From Strigamia acuminata (Eukaryota > Arthropoda > Chilopoda > Geophilomorpha > Linotaeniidae): DNA of 64,000 bases. The position numbers and the translations under genes were made by a program. The notes beneath the pieces are model-generated. The model did not search any database. It had not been told where the DNA came from and saw nothing but the letters and a program-made list of their open reading frames with translations. The stretch lies in NCBI GenBank assembly GCA_949358305.1, contig OX442324.1:124001-188000 (forward strand). Direction: 5' to 3'. Position 1 is the stretch's first letter, and each line of letters starts with the position of its first letter. Below, in pieces: positions 21,062 through 33,600 of this stretch.

Positions 21062-21528
21062 TGTTAGGTTGACGTTTTCCTGTTTGTCCTCGCATCCGCG
21101 TAGATTATCAGATTGCATATTGTGGTTAAATGCAATCAGTGTGTTGCCATGTTGATGTCCCGTATCGCAGTCGGTTGATTCTGATTTTTAATCCCAATGC
21201 TGGTTTTGTACCGCAACCGACTCCTATTACGTGACAACACACACAACCTGTCATCTGCTCAAATGAGCACTTATTGTTTATGTTGTTCTGTTTATTTTAT
21301 CCATTAGTTTTGTCTTTCTGCAAAGAACAAGTCAGTGTATTGAAACAATGATTTGTTCTGTGATTTCATTGTGTTTGAGATCGAGGGCTTTTAGCCTCGA
21401 ACCAGGCTTTTATGTAACACACTTACTTTTGTAATAAAAGATGGCGGACGCGTGTCCGATTTATCCGCCCAGCCAAAATAATGTTTCCAGTTATTTCTGC
21501 AGCGCACAGGCCATCACAACTCCTAAAA
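21062..21528 (+). repeat. 3' LTR of copia F, 467 bp
   Basis: Same length as the 5' LTR with one visible difference (CTCC versus CTCT just before the end). The purine tract GAAGGGGGATT lies immediately upstream. Confidence 0.9.
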
Positions 21529-21533
21529 GATAC

Positions 21534-24215
21534 GTCTCGGAAATGACTCGTTCTAATTGTTGGACGTACACGTGTGGATTTTCTGGATCTACTTGAAGTA
21601 TGCCTTCTGGTATTCGGTGATCCCAGGGCACTCTCAATTCCCTGGCGAAATTCAAGTACGCTGGAGAGAATCCCCTCGAGCGTGAAATCGTAGTTCGGAT
21701 ACTGAAAGCGATCTCTTTTAAATAATCATCCCATTTTGAGTGAATATCGGTGAATATGGCGAGAGCATATTTTATGTCGCGATTTAATCGTTCCACTGGG
21801 TTGGCTCTTGGGTTATATGTCGATGTGTAGGACGGTTTTATGTCAAATTGGGCGCAGAATGCTTTATACATATTTGACGCAAACTGTGGTCCGTTATCGG
21901 ATATTATTTTTCGTGGGAATCCGAATCTCAGAGCCACCTCGTATATACATTGAATAATTTTTTGTTTTGTTGGGTGTTGCATTGGGAACAGCTCCGGCCA
22001 TCCCGTCGCCACATCCATGATCACCAGGATATATTTATTTTTGTTTGAGCTAGTAATCTTTGGCCCAATGAGATCTAGGCTTAATCAATCAAATGGAGCA
22101 TAGGGGCCCAAGAAAGTCCGTTCGCTGTCTCGGCCACATCGGGGCTTACAAGCTTGACAACGAATACAGTGGTGGACGAACCGAATTATATCGTATTTCA
22201 TTTTGGGCCAGTAATATAATTGGCGAGCACGATACATGGTCCGGGAGACTCCCGAATGACTGGCTAGCGGGTGTCCGTGCAACATCCACTGAATCTGGGT
22301 TTTTAACTGTTTTGGTACAACCACTTTCATGGCACTTCCTGATTCGCTTAGGTCATCCTGCAAGTTCGGGTGATATTTTACCGGTAAATCATTCTTGACC
22401 AAATATGGGTTGCATTTTTTCTCAAATTTTTTTCGATCTAGACGGGAGATAATGGCTGCTGGATACTCGTTTAGCGTTAGGAAACGACGTATCTCGATAC
22501 AGAAATCATCTGTTTTTTGAGCATTTATCAGGTCATCCCTGCTTGGTGGGGTACTATTTGTTTTCTCGGTTACTCGAGCAACAAAGGCATTCATGCTCAC
22601 GTCGGAGACATGAGGAGCTATTGATAAATTGTAGTTATCAGGTGAACCCCTCACTGGTTGGTACGTGCGCGTCCAATACCCACAATACTTGTCATCCGTG
22701 GATTCTAGTTTCTCCACGGGTAATTCGTTTGGCTTCTTGAACACCCATTTACGGATTGGGGTAGGACAATAGATGATGTGAGAATCATCCTCACCGTCGT
22801 CATCAGGTCCTTCGGGGTCAGAAGCTGGAGCCCGAGAAAGAGCGTCAGCCACGACATTATATTTGCCAGGCTTGTACTCAATTTCGAGATCATAGGCCGT
22901 AAGCTCCAATTGCCACCTGGCCAATCTCCCCGAAGGCTTTTTCAGAGTTATCAGCCATTTTAGTGCTTGGTGGTCTGTTTGCACGACAAATCGTGTGAAC
23001 TCGATATAGGGCCGGAATTTTCTAACAGCCCAGACCACCGCAAGACACTCTAGTTCCGTAGCAGAATAATTTTTTTCTGGCCCCTGGATCTTGCGGCTGA
23101 TAAACATAGTCGAGACTTCCTGTTCCACGCCGTCTACTACATGCTGCTGCATTAATGCTGCACCTAGACCTATTTTACTGGCGTCGGTGTGCAATGCAAA
23201 TTCCCTGTTCAAATCAGGCAAAGGGATCTTCTTAACATCGACTAGCATTTGTTTTATCGTCTGGAACGCGTCGTCACATGAATCTGACCATACAAAATCC
23301 TTCTCATTTTTCTTCAACAAGTCCGTGATGGGGGCGGCCACCTCAGCAAGACGTGGGAGCAGTCGATTGAAAAAATTGACCATCCCTAAAAAACGTTGTA
23401 CGCCTTTTACGTCCTCCGGGGCGGGAAAATTGTTTATTGCTTGGATTTTTTTCGGATCGATGGACAATCCGTCGACTCCCACTTTATATCCGAGGAAGGC
23501 GAGTTCCTTCCTACAGAATTTCCTTTTTTCGGGGTGTACATCTAGACCAACCTTCTCCAACCGGGAGATGACTTCGTCGACATGTTTCACATGTTCGTCG
23601 AAAGTTTTGGAGACGATGACGATGTCATCGAGGTATGCCCATGCGTATTTGTGTAGGGCATCTCCCAAGACACGCTCGATTAATCGCTGGAAGGTCGATG
23701 GTGCATTAACCGAACGGCATCACGTTAAACATGAGCCGTCCAATCGGGGAATAAAATGCCGTTTTTTCGCGGTCTTCCGGTCCCAGCTCGACTTGCCAGT
23801 ACCCCTTTGATAGGTCCATCGTCGAAACCCAGTTGAACGGGCTGAGCTCGCGGAGGATGGCCTCTATCGATGGCATCTGGATGGGGTCGATCTTTGTAAT
23901 AGCATTCAGTGGTCGAAAATCGATGCAGAGTCGGGGTTCTGAACCGGGGCGCATGACGAGGACTATCCTCATACCGTACTCCCCGATGGCCTCTGACACT
24001 ATTCCTTTCTTGAGCAGATCTTGGAGGATTTTCGTTACTATTTCTCTTTTTTGAGGATTCATCCCCTTAAAAGGGACTCTTACCGGTTTTCCGGTGGTCA
24101 ATTCGATCTCGTGTTTTACCAGGTTCGTTAGACCTGGGATTTTTGTTAGGATTCTCTCATGTTTGCGTAACATCTCCAGTCTAGCTGTTTGTTCGTCATC
24201 GAGATTAGCTTCCAT
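21534..24215 (-). pseudogene. Gypsy E pol: RT, RNase H, integrase core
   Basis: Read on the minus strand: RT fingers and palm (EYGMRIVLVMRPGS, LCIDFRPLNAITK, STMDLSKGYWQVEL), the active-site box WAYLDDIVIVS, RNase H (ALHTDASKIGLGAAL, ELECLAVVWAVRKF, QTDHQALKWL, VADALSRAP), the integrase zinc-binding HHCC (HPLASHSGVSRTMY, CIRCQACK), and the integrase core (MDVATGWPEL, ISDNGPQFAS, NPVERLNRDIK). All catalytic residues are present. The frame is broken by a small deletion near 23705 just after VMPFG, and by a TGA at 22085-22087 between the zinc finger and the core. The core ends at the F insertion and continues at 14563. Confidence 0.95.
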
Positions 24216-24308
24216 AGCGAGGGAATGCGTCAGATTCTCCGTTGCAATCCTCGCGGTGTAAGCCTTATAATCATAGTCTTGGATAAATTTTTTAACGTCT
24301 TCACCTTC

Positions 24309-24923
24309 CTATTCACTATCATCTTCAGTTCTTTCTAAAAAATCGGAAGGTATTATTGGATGTCGTGGGGCCTCTGGATTATTTATGTAATTCCAGGATC
24401 GGGTCACTGGGTTTGGTTGGATGTTCATGTATTCCATCAAATCCATCCCAAACAGCAACACCGAGTCGTAAGTAGGCAAGATGACGAAAGAATGTCGTAT
24501 TACTCCGCCCTCCCACAGGAAATCCACTTTTAGTATTCCTACCGGTCTCACATCGCCTGCTGCGGTTTGTACAATTAAATTTTTATTAATGCCTCGCATA
24601 TATTTCTTTTTATTAAACTCGAGCGTATCAACAAGGTCAGATGATATGAACGACCTATCTGCGCCCGAGTCTAGCAATCCCATCACTCTTTTTTTATTAA
24701 ATGAGACCGATATCGTTGCCAACCTAGCAGAGTCTTGCCTCGTTACGTTACACCGGAGCACCCGTTGAGGTTTTGGTGTTAATTTGTCAAAGTCTGGTAG
24801 TTCTTGAAAATTATTGGCAATACTTTCATCATCTCGTATTATGAATTGTCTAGGTTTTGTTTTTTCTGGGGTTGTAAGCGCTGGTTCGTGTAGAGTCTCT
24901 ACACTGTTTGATTTTATTTTCAT
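24309..24923 (-). pseudogene. Gypsy E protease region
   Basis: A retropepsin with the active site GLLDSGADRSFIS and the downstream DSVLLFGMDLMEY motif. It is preceded by about 60 residues that link it to gag. It shares its frame with RT, separated only by a TAG (24309-24311) and 90 further open bases, so PR and RT were one pol frame or depend on readthrough. It lies just downstream of gag in another frame. Confidence 0.9.
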
Positions 24924-25035
24924 TATTTGGGATATGAGGATAGTTAGATCATGAGTTACGTCAAAATTTTCTTCCGTTGACTGTATACAGTATATTTCAT
25001 TTTTTCGAAGAGGGTTTGGTTTAACGCAGACGGAT

Positions 25036-26600
25036 CTATTTGTTGTCCGCCTGCGACTTCGAGTTTTTTGACGCTTTGGTGACGGCGGCCATAATCATTT
25101 TCATGAGTTTAGCATCTTTCTCTTCCTCTCTTTTGATTCGAGTAGGGCAGTCATTTCGCCAGTGGCCTTCTTCTCGGCAGTAATTACAGCGCCCTTTTGG
25201 TGTTTGGCTTGAGGAAGTCTTTGCGGAGTCTCCGCTTGGTGTCTCCCTTTTTTCTTCCCCTTTTTCTGGGCGAGGGTTATGGTGGCTGGATCTGCGCTGC
25301 GAATGCATTCGTGGCCGATATCCAGGCGCCACATTTTTCGCATAATTTGCGTGCGCCGTCTCCTGTTCGCTAGCCTCGTATTGTTCTGTTGTTCCTCGTC
25401 GGAGGTGTAAACTTCTTCTTCGGATTCCACCGAATTAGACACTGTGATGTGTGCTTTGTTTGCTTTCAGTTTCGTTGGTAAAGCTTCGATGAATCCATTG
25501 AGGTAATGATCGGAGCGAATAAACTTTTCCGCATCCTTTCCTCGTTCGAGAATCCGCTGGGATCGGGCCAGTGTGGCTGCAATCTCTTTCTCAGGAAGAT
25601 CCTCGTTATACCATTTGTCCAACCACTCAAAATTCATTCGAGCGAAGCGAACTATTGCCGGGAAATCTTGCTCTTCCGGTGCATTTGCCATTCGAAGAAC
25701 TCGGGATGAGTATTTTGATAGTCCTCGTTGAAAAGTCATAAATTGCGCATATCCGTCGAATGGAGTATCCAATTCTTCGAACATGCTTTCGGCTCGGAGG
25801 ATGTATGATCTTACATCCTCTCCTGGGGCTTGCTTCATATCCCCGATTCGGGCCGTGACTTCCTCATCGGTCTCTCCAAAGCGTTCATTGAATTTTTGGA
25901 TGAAGTCCTCCCAATTTGTAGGTTTGTGGTGACTATACCATACCCTAGCCGCTCCTGTGAGCATCTCAACCAGCCCGCATTGTATTATTTCGTCGGGCGA
26001 AGCTCCAATTCGGAGGAAAGCCAGCACCACCTCGTCTATGAACTTGTTTCCGGCTTTGAACCCACCGTCGAACTTCATAAAACGCCACGTGGACCACTTT
26101 ATGTTCTGTTCCCGTCTCTGGAGACTCCATTGGGACTGATCATACTTTTTTAAAAGACAGTCGGTGCGGGTTTCTTTTGAAATTAATTGAGTTTGGTTAC
26201 TCAGAGTCGTCAGCCGTTGATTAAATTTATTTTCTAACTCCCTCATCCGATTCTCAAGTTGTGAGGCGGCTGAGCCACTTAGAGTACTTCCGGTCGTGGA
26301 ACCGTCATGCACAGAGTCCTCCCCACGTACTCCGTGAGAGGTGGAGAAATCGTTTGGTAAGTTTAGCTGCGTTCCGGGAGCTAAATCTTTCGGTCGTTTT
26401 TGTAGATTTATTTCATCCGCTCCAGTAGTCACTGCTTTTCCCTGAGTTTGTTTCAACTCGTTCTCTCTGCGAATCTGTTCGTTCTTTTCTGATTCGAGAC
26501 GCTTCCTTACTAGTTCCAAGTCAGACGTGGTTGGGAGCGGGATCATCCCTAACCCTTTTAGCGTTCTCTTTTTATTTTGCGCATCTATTATCCGGAACAT
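25036..26600 (-). pseudogene. Gypsy E gag
   Basis: The main frame (26600-25101) carries a predicted coiled region (ENRMRELENKFNQRLTTL) and a retrotrans_gag capsid domain (KFDGGFKAGNKFIDEV, ARVWYSHHKPTNWEDFIQKF, DMKQAPGEDVRSYILRAE). Near 25330-25400 the sensible frame changes, and the nucleocapsid follows in the frame 25332-25036, with zinc knuckle CNYCREEGHWRNDC. A single small indel is the likely cause. The frame is open upstream to about 26770 without a clear methionine. Gag packages the genomic RNA. Confidence 0.85.
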
Positions 26601-26781
26601 TTCCGTATGTCGAACGTCTTGCGGGCTCGCTTCGGGGTTACCGTTGCGTTGACGAGCTTGTTGAACCGCCCATGAAGACTCGCTGAATTGGAGTGGTATG
26701 GAGTCAGGAGAACCTTGTCCTTCTTTAGCCTTTAGTTTTTTGGCTTTTTGTTGCTTCCTTCCGGTTCTTTATTCATACGCA

Positions 26782-26785
26782 ACGG
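26782..26785 (+). repeat. Target-site duplication ACGG of gypsy G (partner 61776-61779)
   Basis: ACGG borders the outer left end of the left G LTR and the outer right end of the right G LTR, which lie 35 kb apart because of later insertions. It places G in the 5' leader of E. Confidence 0.85.
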
Positions 26786-27379
26786 TGTGACTGCTATGGT
26801 CTCTTCCAGTGTAGTCAGGGGACTGAGAACACTTGGCAGGGACGCATACTTTACGTAAATGACGGAGACTTCCCACAATATTGGTTGGTTGGCCTTTATT
26901 GCGTTGTCTAGGGGTATGGGGAAACCCGTCACCCGCTGCAGTGGTGCCACGAAGGCACACCGCACCGGCAACCGAACCCGCCACACACTGGGTGGGAACC
27001 CAATGCGTGGCGTGGTCGGTTCGACTTAACATTCGTGTCGTACTTACCTACGACCCACGCGTCCACTCATGGAGGCTGTATAACGGTGGGAGCCGTCATA
27101 CTGAGTATCATCGTGGTGAATGGTGAGGAGTACAGAGTCAAACCGGGTCACTGCTTGTCCCTCCCAGATGAACACCTTCTCCTCTCGGGGAGCTGCTGCA
27201 GGCACGTCCTTCTCAGGCCGTGTCCAACACTCAACTCACTCACACCACTCCCTCCTCACCACACCACTCTACTCCCTCCTCCCCGGGCTAGGTCAACTAC
27301 CCACGTAGGGGTTGACCTTTGGGGCCGCGCGGTGGTGTGTGGCAGTGCCGCAGGTCACCTAGGTGGCCTGGCGGTCACA
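26786..27379 (-). repeat. 3' LTR of gypsy G, 594 bp
   Basis: Plus strand starts TGTGACTGC and ends GCGGTCACA. On the minus strand it is preceded by CTTAGGGGGGGAGA, a typical polypurine tract (27380-27394). It contains the uninterrupted version of the site where H entered the other LTR, around 27000. Confidence 0.9.
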
Positions 27380-28113
27380 TCTCCCCCCCCTAAGAAAAGG
27401 CAGGTCTAAGGGGCCACACACAACACCGACGGGGACACGCAAGTCGAGGCAGACACAACCACGAAGTCAGTCGAAGACCACAACTTGTCGGGTTACCGGC
27501 GCCGACCTTCGATGCTGGTGGACCGAAAACCACCGCACCGTCGGTCAACGATGTCAGCAGCATTGGGCGGCAGGAAACACCTCGCCCTAGACTGGCCGAA
27601 AACAAAACAAACTATTGATGTAATACAATGTAAATAATAATTCACCGGGCCTGAACGTAACAAGCCCGGGACGAAATCATAAAATAAAATTAAACAGGAA
27701 AAAAAAAAAAAATAAATATGGTATATAATGATAAAAAAAAAATGAAAACAAGGATGGGAGAGGCTGGTCAATCCTCCCATAAAATAACCGGAAATAAAGT
27801 TACGTTAAACAAATAATAAAAATGATAATTAAAAAAAAAAGAAATAATATATATACAACGACCGGGACCTGACCAAGATCCACAGTCGGGAGGTCCACCG
27901 ATGGAACGAGAGAACTCCGGTATCCGCTTTCGTCGGGCATGTGGGCTTGTGGCGCGGCGTTTCCGTCTCGTCACTCGCTTCCGGCTCGGCGTCCATGCCC
28001 TGGGACAGGCATCTCACGGCATCCTGTTGAGGAAAAATATTATCGGGACCAGAGGTCCGTCGTTTGTACAATTTCACGTCCACGGACGACGATCGGGGCT
28101 TTTTCACGGCTCC
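27380..28113 (-). other. 3' terminal region of gypsy G, no recognised gene
   Basis: Holds the polypurine tract, several adenine runs (27690-27760, 27830-27850) and a 92-codon minus-strand frame at 27829-28107 (VDVKLYKRRTSGPDN...) that I do not recognise. It ends where copia A2 begins. Confidence 0.5.
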
Positions 28114-28713
28114 GGCTCAGTTATTTCGTTGAGCCAATTCAACACATGTTACGACAAAACGCACATTCGAGCCCTCACACAAGTTCTCCAGTACGTTGCT
28201 AACACCGTCGACTGTCGAATTGAACTTTCCAACTGTAATTCAAGTCAATTGTGGGCTTTTACGGATGCGTCGTGGGCAAGCGATCTAACAACGTCCCTAA
28301 GTTTCGGCGGCTATATCAACTTTATCGGAAATGTGCCTATTGGCTGGTCGTGCCGAAAACAGTCAACGGTCGCATGTTCTACTATAGAGGCGGAATTTCT
28401 CTCTCTAGTGGAATGTGTTAAAGAATCCTTCTGGCTCGACCACATTTACACCGAATTTCCAGTTCTCAACCGACAATCTCGACCAATGATCTATTCCGAC
28501 GCTCTCTCGGCTATCCAGTTTACTGAAAATGACGTGGAAAATTCCAAGACCAAGCATATCCGCGTCAAATATCATTGGCTGCGAGAGTGGTATAAGGCGG
28601 GATGTTTCGACCTTCATAAAGTATCCGGTGAACAGAACATTGCGGATATTTTCACCAAATGGCTTGGTTCCGAGCGTTTGAAGTCCTTAATCGACAAGAT
28701 CTTCCGGCACTGA
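28114..28713 (+). pseudogene. Copia A2, C-terminal RNase H part of pol
   Basis: Nearly identical to A1 (584-1158) and reaching slightly further upstream (SVISLSQFNTCYDKTH). It shows FTDASW, IEAEFLSL, SDALSAIQF, and the end ADIFTKWLGSERL. The 5' four-fifths of the element is missing. The open frame continues upstream to 27901 into gypsy G sequence, which is not part of the protein. A 3' UTR and purine tract follow. Confidence 0.85.
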
Positions 28714-28933
28714 TTTCACCGTGACTTTATTGTGACTTTTCTTTATTTATTATCCACGATTGTGAGGATCATCGAGTTCCAGTGGGAATATTCGGGCTTA
28801 CGTAGCGTTCTTCAATTATAGTACCCGGCTCGATGATTCGATTTTATTATTTTCTTTTTTCAATATCATATACACTGTAATTCCAGTATCTGTCCATGAT
28901 TTCCCCGATTCTATTTCCATCGAAAGGGGGAAT

Positions 28934-29475
28934 TGTTGGTTTTTGAGAAACCCAAATGTTTTATGTCGATGTGATATAGAATCACATTTTGATTGTTTAG
29001 TTTAATTATCTCGATGTATTAATTCACATGTTTATTTACTTTGGTATTATGTTTGCTTTATGCATTTAGGCATGAAGCATCATGCATTCCCTAGCTATAT
29101 TTTTATGTTATCACATGTTTTATTTTTATGTAATGCATAATTCCGACACAAGGTGTCGTGGCTTATGTTTTTCCCATCCAAGATGGCCGCGCACAGCGAT
29201 GTGTGCTCTCCTATTGATTTTCCCTTTGAAAAGGATCCCATATGTAAGCTTTTTCTTGTTTATATTAAATGCCTATTATTTTAGAGTCTTTAGTATTGTT
29301 TTACAGCACCTTCTGTGCTATTTAAGCGCAGATAAGCGGCATTTTGCCGCGCGCTTTGTTTGGAATCGGTCACGTCGCTTTTACGTTCGTGTCAGAGACA
29401 CGACGCCGCCATTTTCGCTTCCACACACTCGGTTTATACCGAATATGCGCCGCTTGCCTCTGCTACTAATGTTCA
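28934..29475 (+). repeat. 3' LTR of copia A2, 542 bp
   Basis: TGTTGG to AATGTTCA, very close to 1376-1916. Inverted repeats include 29070-29085 (GCATGA/TCATGC) and 29191-29206 (GCACA/TGTGC). YY1-like AAGATGGCCGC at 29180-29190. CCTCTGCTACTA at 29457-29468 differs at one position from the tRNA-iMet 3' end. It abuts the truncated B LTR; ATTTA at the junction would be the right copy of its duplication. Confidence 0.85.
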
Positions 29476-29974
29476 ATTTAGACATTCGGATCTCTTATTT
29501 TCATTTATGTAGCATTTCCTGGATTATTTAGTGTTGTTCCTTATGTTTTCCCTTAGTTTCGTTGTAAAGGGAATGCATGATGCGGCTTAGATGTATCTTA
29601 TACATTTGGCATCATGCATTCTCTATTCTTAGTGTATCTTTTGTTTATTATTTCCTTATTCAGCCACCAGATGTCTCTGGTTTTTTTACAAATGGCCGCG
29701 CACACGACCCAGTGTGCTAAGATGTATTTTATCCAAGAAGTATTGGATTCCCATGTGAGTTTTAGTTTAATAAATGATATTTTTGGTTAAACTAGTTTAG
29801 TTTATTGTGTCTGCACGGGAATATAAGTGCAGACACCTGTGTTTGGTGTACAAACACATCGTTTTTACGCCCGAACCCACACTCGCGCATCATCGCACAC
29901 TTTCGTGCTCGTACTCGCGCATCATCGCGATTTCGGACGCCTATTTTCACTCAGTCTTCCACTGCACCACCACA
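29476..29974 (+). repeat. 5' LTR of copia B, truncated (499 bp)
   Basis: Matches 37280-37778. It contains a large inverted repeat 29571-29621 (13-bp arms GAATGCATGATGC, with an inner ATGTAT/ATACAT hairpin). Others are at 29700-29717 (GCACAC/GTGTGC), 29808-29835 (9-bp arms TGTCTGCAC, AATATAA in the loop) and 29838-29858 (TGTGTTTG/CAAACACA). Confidence 0.85.
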
Positions 29975-29976
29975 AT

Positions 29977-29987
29977 TGGTAGCAGAG
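29977..29987 (+). other. Primer-binding site of copia B (tRNA-iMet)
   Basis: TGGTAGCAGAG, two bases after the LTR end, complementary to the 3' end of initiator tRNA-Met. Confidence 0.85.
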
Positions 29988-30641
29988 GCCTGGAAAGCCA
30001 CCAGGACCTCGTTTTTTCTTAATTTTCCACAATTTTCGCGATTTTTTCGCGAATTTTGCGGAAATTTTCTATATTTTCAGGTTTTTCGACGAATTGCACC
30101 GATTTTCGACATGCGACGACGTCTACACGACGTTATCATCGAGAAACGGGTGTAACCCGCTGTTTAGCACCCCGGAGTGCGACAGTATCGACGATTTTCG
30201 TTCATTTTTCGCGATTTTTCGGTTAAAATCGCACATATCCGTGTTTTTCACACGAGGATCGCGTGTTGCGACGTGCACCGCGACTGATTCGTCAATTTCG
30301 CCTTGTTTTGCTTTTCAGAGTCGATTTACCTTTGTTAGTTTTAAGTGGGTATTTTGGTGTGGGACAATTAGAATCCTCGGCGCCCTTCGTCCGAATCCGG
30401 GCAAGCGCCGTTGTATTTTTCGGTTGTGCTTGTCGTGGTACAAGTGAGGTTTCCCGCGGCTCCAGGAAGTCGAACGGACCCTCTCAGACTGGCAATCGAA
30501 AGCTATTTGATTCCTTCAGAAGGAATCGCCCATTCTTGGTTTCCGCTTTGACAGTGCTACGTAAAGTGCTTTGCATCGTGATTTGTGCTTCGTTTGTGCG
30601 TAAATTGTGCGTCGATTGTGCTTCAATTTCTCCGTGCAGTC
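29988..30641 (+). other. Leader of copia B
   Basis: About 650 bases rich in CG and T runs, with no convincing gene. The relatives start gag with an ATG just before the alignable part; here the equivalent codon seems to be ATA (30642-30644). The nearest in-frame ATG is 30585. Confidence 0.5.
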
Positions 30642-33600
30642 ATAAAAAAGGCCACTGATCAGTCGTCAGGCCAAGTGCCGATTCTAGTGACCGGCAATTA
30701 CGAACACTGGCACCGTGCGATCAAAATGCTCTTGATGTCCGACGGCGTATGGCACCACGTTACCGAAACGGAGGAACTGGTGAAAGCCAACGTCGATGAA
30801 GATGTTTGGCGAAAATGGCAACGTCGGAAAGCCCGAGCGCTGGGGACCATTTATTGCCACGTCTCGCAGGCCAAGCAGTCGGCCCTCGACGGATGCACCA
30901 CTCCGAAACAAGCGTGGGACATTTTGGCCAAGATTTACGCCCCCAGCTCTCTCGCCCGCCAAGCGGCGATGCGCCGTGAGTTCCTGCAGCTCAAGTTGGA
31001 GCCCGGCGAGGAAATGGCCGATTTTCTCAGCCGCGTTGACCTTATGGTCCGCCAACTTAAAGACGTTGGTGAAGACATCCTCCCTCGACACCACGCATAC
31101 CAGTATTTAGACTTTCTCCCGGACGAATACGACCAGGCGACTTTTGCCATTTATCATTGGTCGCTGGCAGAGTTTACCCCGGCTAAAGTCTCCGATCAGT
31201 TGTTGTCGGAATATCTACGATTAAAGTCGCATTCGAACCGAAACTCCGGTAATTCCTCCGCTTATGCTACTGGGCGACGTGGACGTAACCAGTCGCGACC
31301 TCCGCGCCCGCTTGCGCAGGTCCGTTGCTTCAATTGCGACGAGCTCGGACACTACGCTAATAAGTGCCAGCATCCTCGCAAGCAAACAACAGGGCAACAA
31401 CCGGTAGCTACGCTGCAGACACGGTCTCGCAGCAAGAGTAGACGTCGCAATAAAGGCCCGAATCAGAATTCGAATCAACAGCAGCAGGGACAGTTTCGCG
31501 AGTCTTCACACCCGCGCCGAGATGCAGCATATCTCCTGTCCGCACCACCTGCGATCCAGGTTCCTACCGTTCATTTCGTCCAATCTCACGAATGGATTGT
31601 TGATTGCGGCGCCACCGACCACGTTTCACACGTTAAGTCGTGGTTCTTGGACTTTGTTGAGGTCGTCCCTTTTAATATCGAATTGGGACAAGGAAGCTCC
31701 AAAGTTACCGGAAAAGGGAATGTTCCAGTCAAGTCACTCATCGATGGCTGTGAATGTACGGTACTTCTCCGCGACGTTTTGTACGCACCTGATTTCGGCG
31801 CTAATTTAATTTCGGTTTTGCGAGTTGATAAATGTGGACATCATATACACATATACAATTCGGAGTTGCACACTTATGGGACGGACATTAAACAAAGTGT
31901 TCTTCGGGCGAAGCAAAAGTCAGGACTTTACTTCGTAGATGGACTAATTTCGCCATTTGCGTCGCCGACTGTTGTTTCGAGTACACCGCCCATCACAACG
32001 TCACCTCCGACCACTGCGCCGATGACCCTCGTCACGAAGGAAGAAGATTTTCCCGCGATGCCCTCAAAGAAGTCGAAGAAGATATCGAACGTCGAAATGA
32101 CCGACTTCCGCTTATTTATCTCTTCCAACACCCTACTCGTGCCTTCTCCTTTCCCGGTCATCCCCAATCCTGTTCCCGGATCTAAACCACAACAGATCCG
32201 GATGTATTCCAACGTCCTATCATCTCCTCCACCTCCCGTTGCCACGACTAAGGCAGTCCCACCTCCTAAAAAGGTTATAACGCCGACTGCGAACGTTGCG
32301 GATGCCACGGGATTATGGCATGCCAGGTTGGGCCATCTCCACACCAAAGCCATGCGGACTTTGGCAAACAATTCCCAGGTTTATGGACTCGATCCGGCTG
32401 CAGTTCGACAAGAACTTTCCTGCAACACGTGCCGCATTGCCAAGTCCACACGCGCCTCACATAAACCGATTTCCGCACCTTCGACGACCAAACCGTTGGA
32501 GTTGCTGCACATGGACGTGTGGGGCCCGTCAAGACTGACTTCGATTGGCGGTGCTGATTATGCCTTCTCCATTGTTGACGACGCGACCCGATATTCGTGG
32601 ATTTTTCCGATTGCACGCAAATCCGACGTTTTTGCGACTTTCAAAGACTTTGTTTCTCGCGTTGAACGCATTACGGATTCCCGCGTCAAATCAATTCGCA
32701 CGGATCGCGGCGGGGAATTTATTTCTAAGACTTTTGACCGTTACCTCGCTGACAAGGGCATTGTCGCACAACGGACCAATCCCGGAAGCCCACAAATGAA
32801 CGGGGTCGCCGAACGCCTAAACCGGACGATGGGCGACTATCTTCGCTCCGTTACCTCCGAAACCGGTTTTCCGCACACACTTTGGGCTGAACTCGCTGTG
32901 ACATTTTCGTACGTTAAAAATCGCAGCCCGCATTCGAAACTTAACGACGAAATTCCATATGTTTTGTGGCGCCAGCGTGCCTTCTCCGTCAAACATTTCC
33001 GAAAAATTGGTTCTAAATGCTGGGTGCATTTCACCGCACCCGGGCGCAACAAAATGGATCCACGGGCGTGGGAAGGATTTCTCGTCGGTTACGCCTCCAA
33101 TACTCGCGGTTATCGAGTTTGGAATCCGGCTACGAACACCGTCACGGAATCCGTTCACGTTCAAATCGATGAACGCCAGAATTTCAAACGCTCGCCATTT
33201 TACGTTCCGGATCCCTACGAAAATGCTCCATTCATGGAGGAGCCTTCTCACGTCACTACACCGTCCCGTGTCACTTTTGACGATGGTGCTTTTCCGTCCG
33301 TTCCCTGGTCACGTCGACGTCGTGATTCCGACGATGAATCGTCTAATGACGATGATGAATTCCGCCATCGGGCTCCGTCAAGCGCTTCATCAGTCGCTTC
33401 ATATCGCTCCGTCCTCGAGGAGGTCGAAGAGGACATTGCTGATGAATTGCCTCCTCCTATTCTGTTTGCGGACGATGTACCGGAGGACATCGGCTTGGAC
33501 GTCACGCCTGACCCACCACTTCCGCTTTACCGTCCTCGGAGGAGATTACGTCCCGATGCTTTGGCTCGTCAACCTCACACCCCTGAGGCCAGCGATAGTG

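Larger units (their letters stand above)
14569..21528 (+). mobile_element. Copia element F, complete and apparently intact
   Basis: Two 467-bp LTRs, a tRNA-iMet primer site, a 1.1-kb leader, a single gag-pol frame and a purine tract GAAGGGGGATT before the 3' LTR. The LTRs differ at one position that I can see. It inserted into gypsy E, in the opposite orientation, between the integrase core and its C-terminus. It belongs to a lineage distinct from the A/B/H/I group and is related to fragment J by its IN-RT linker. Confidence 0.95.

Noticed and set aside
27901-28113. N-terminal extension of the A2 frame
   Set aside because: It lies in gypsy G sequence and has no copia homology; the frame is open by chance.
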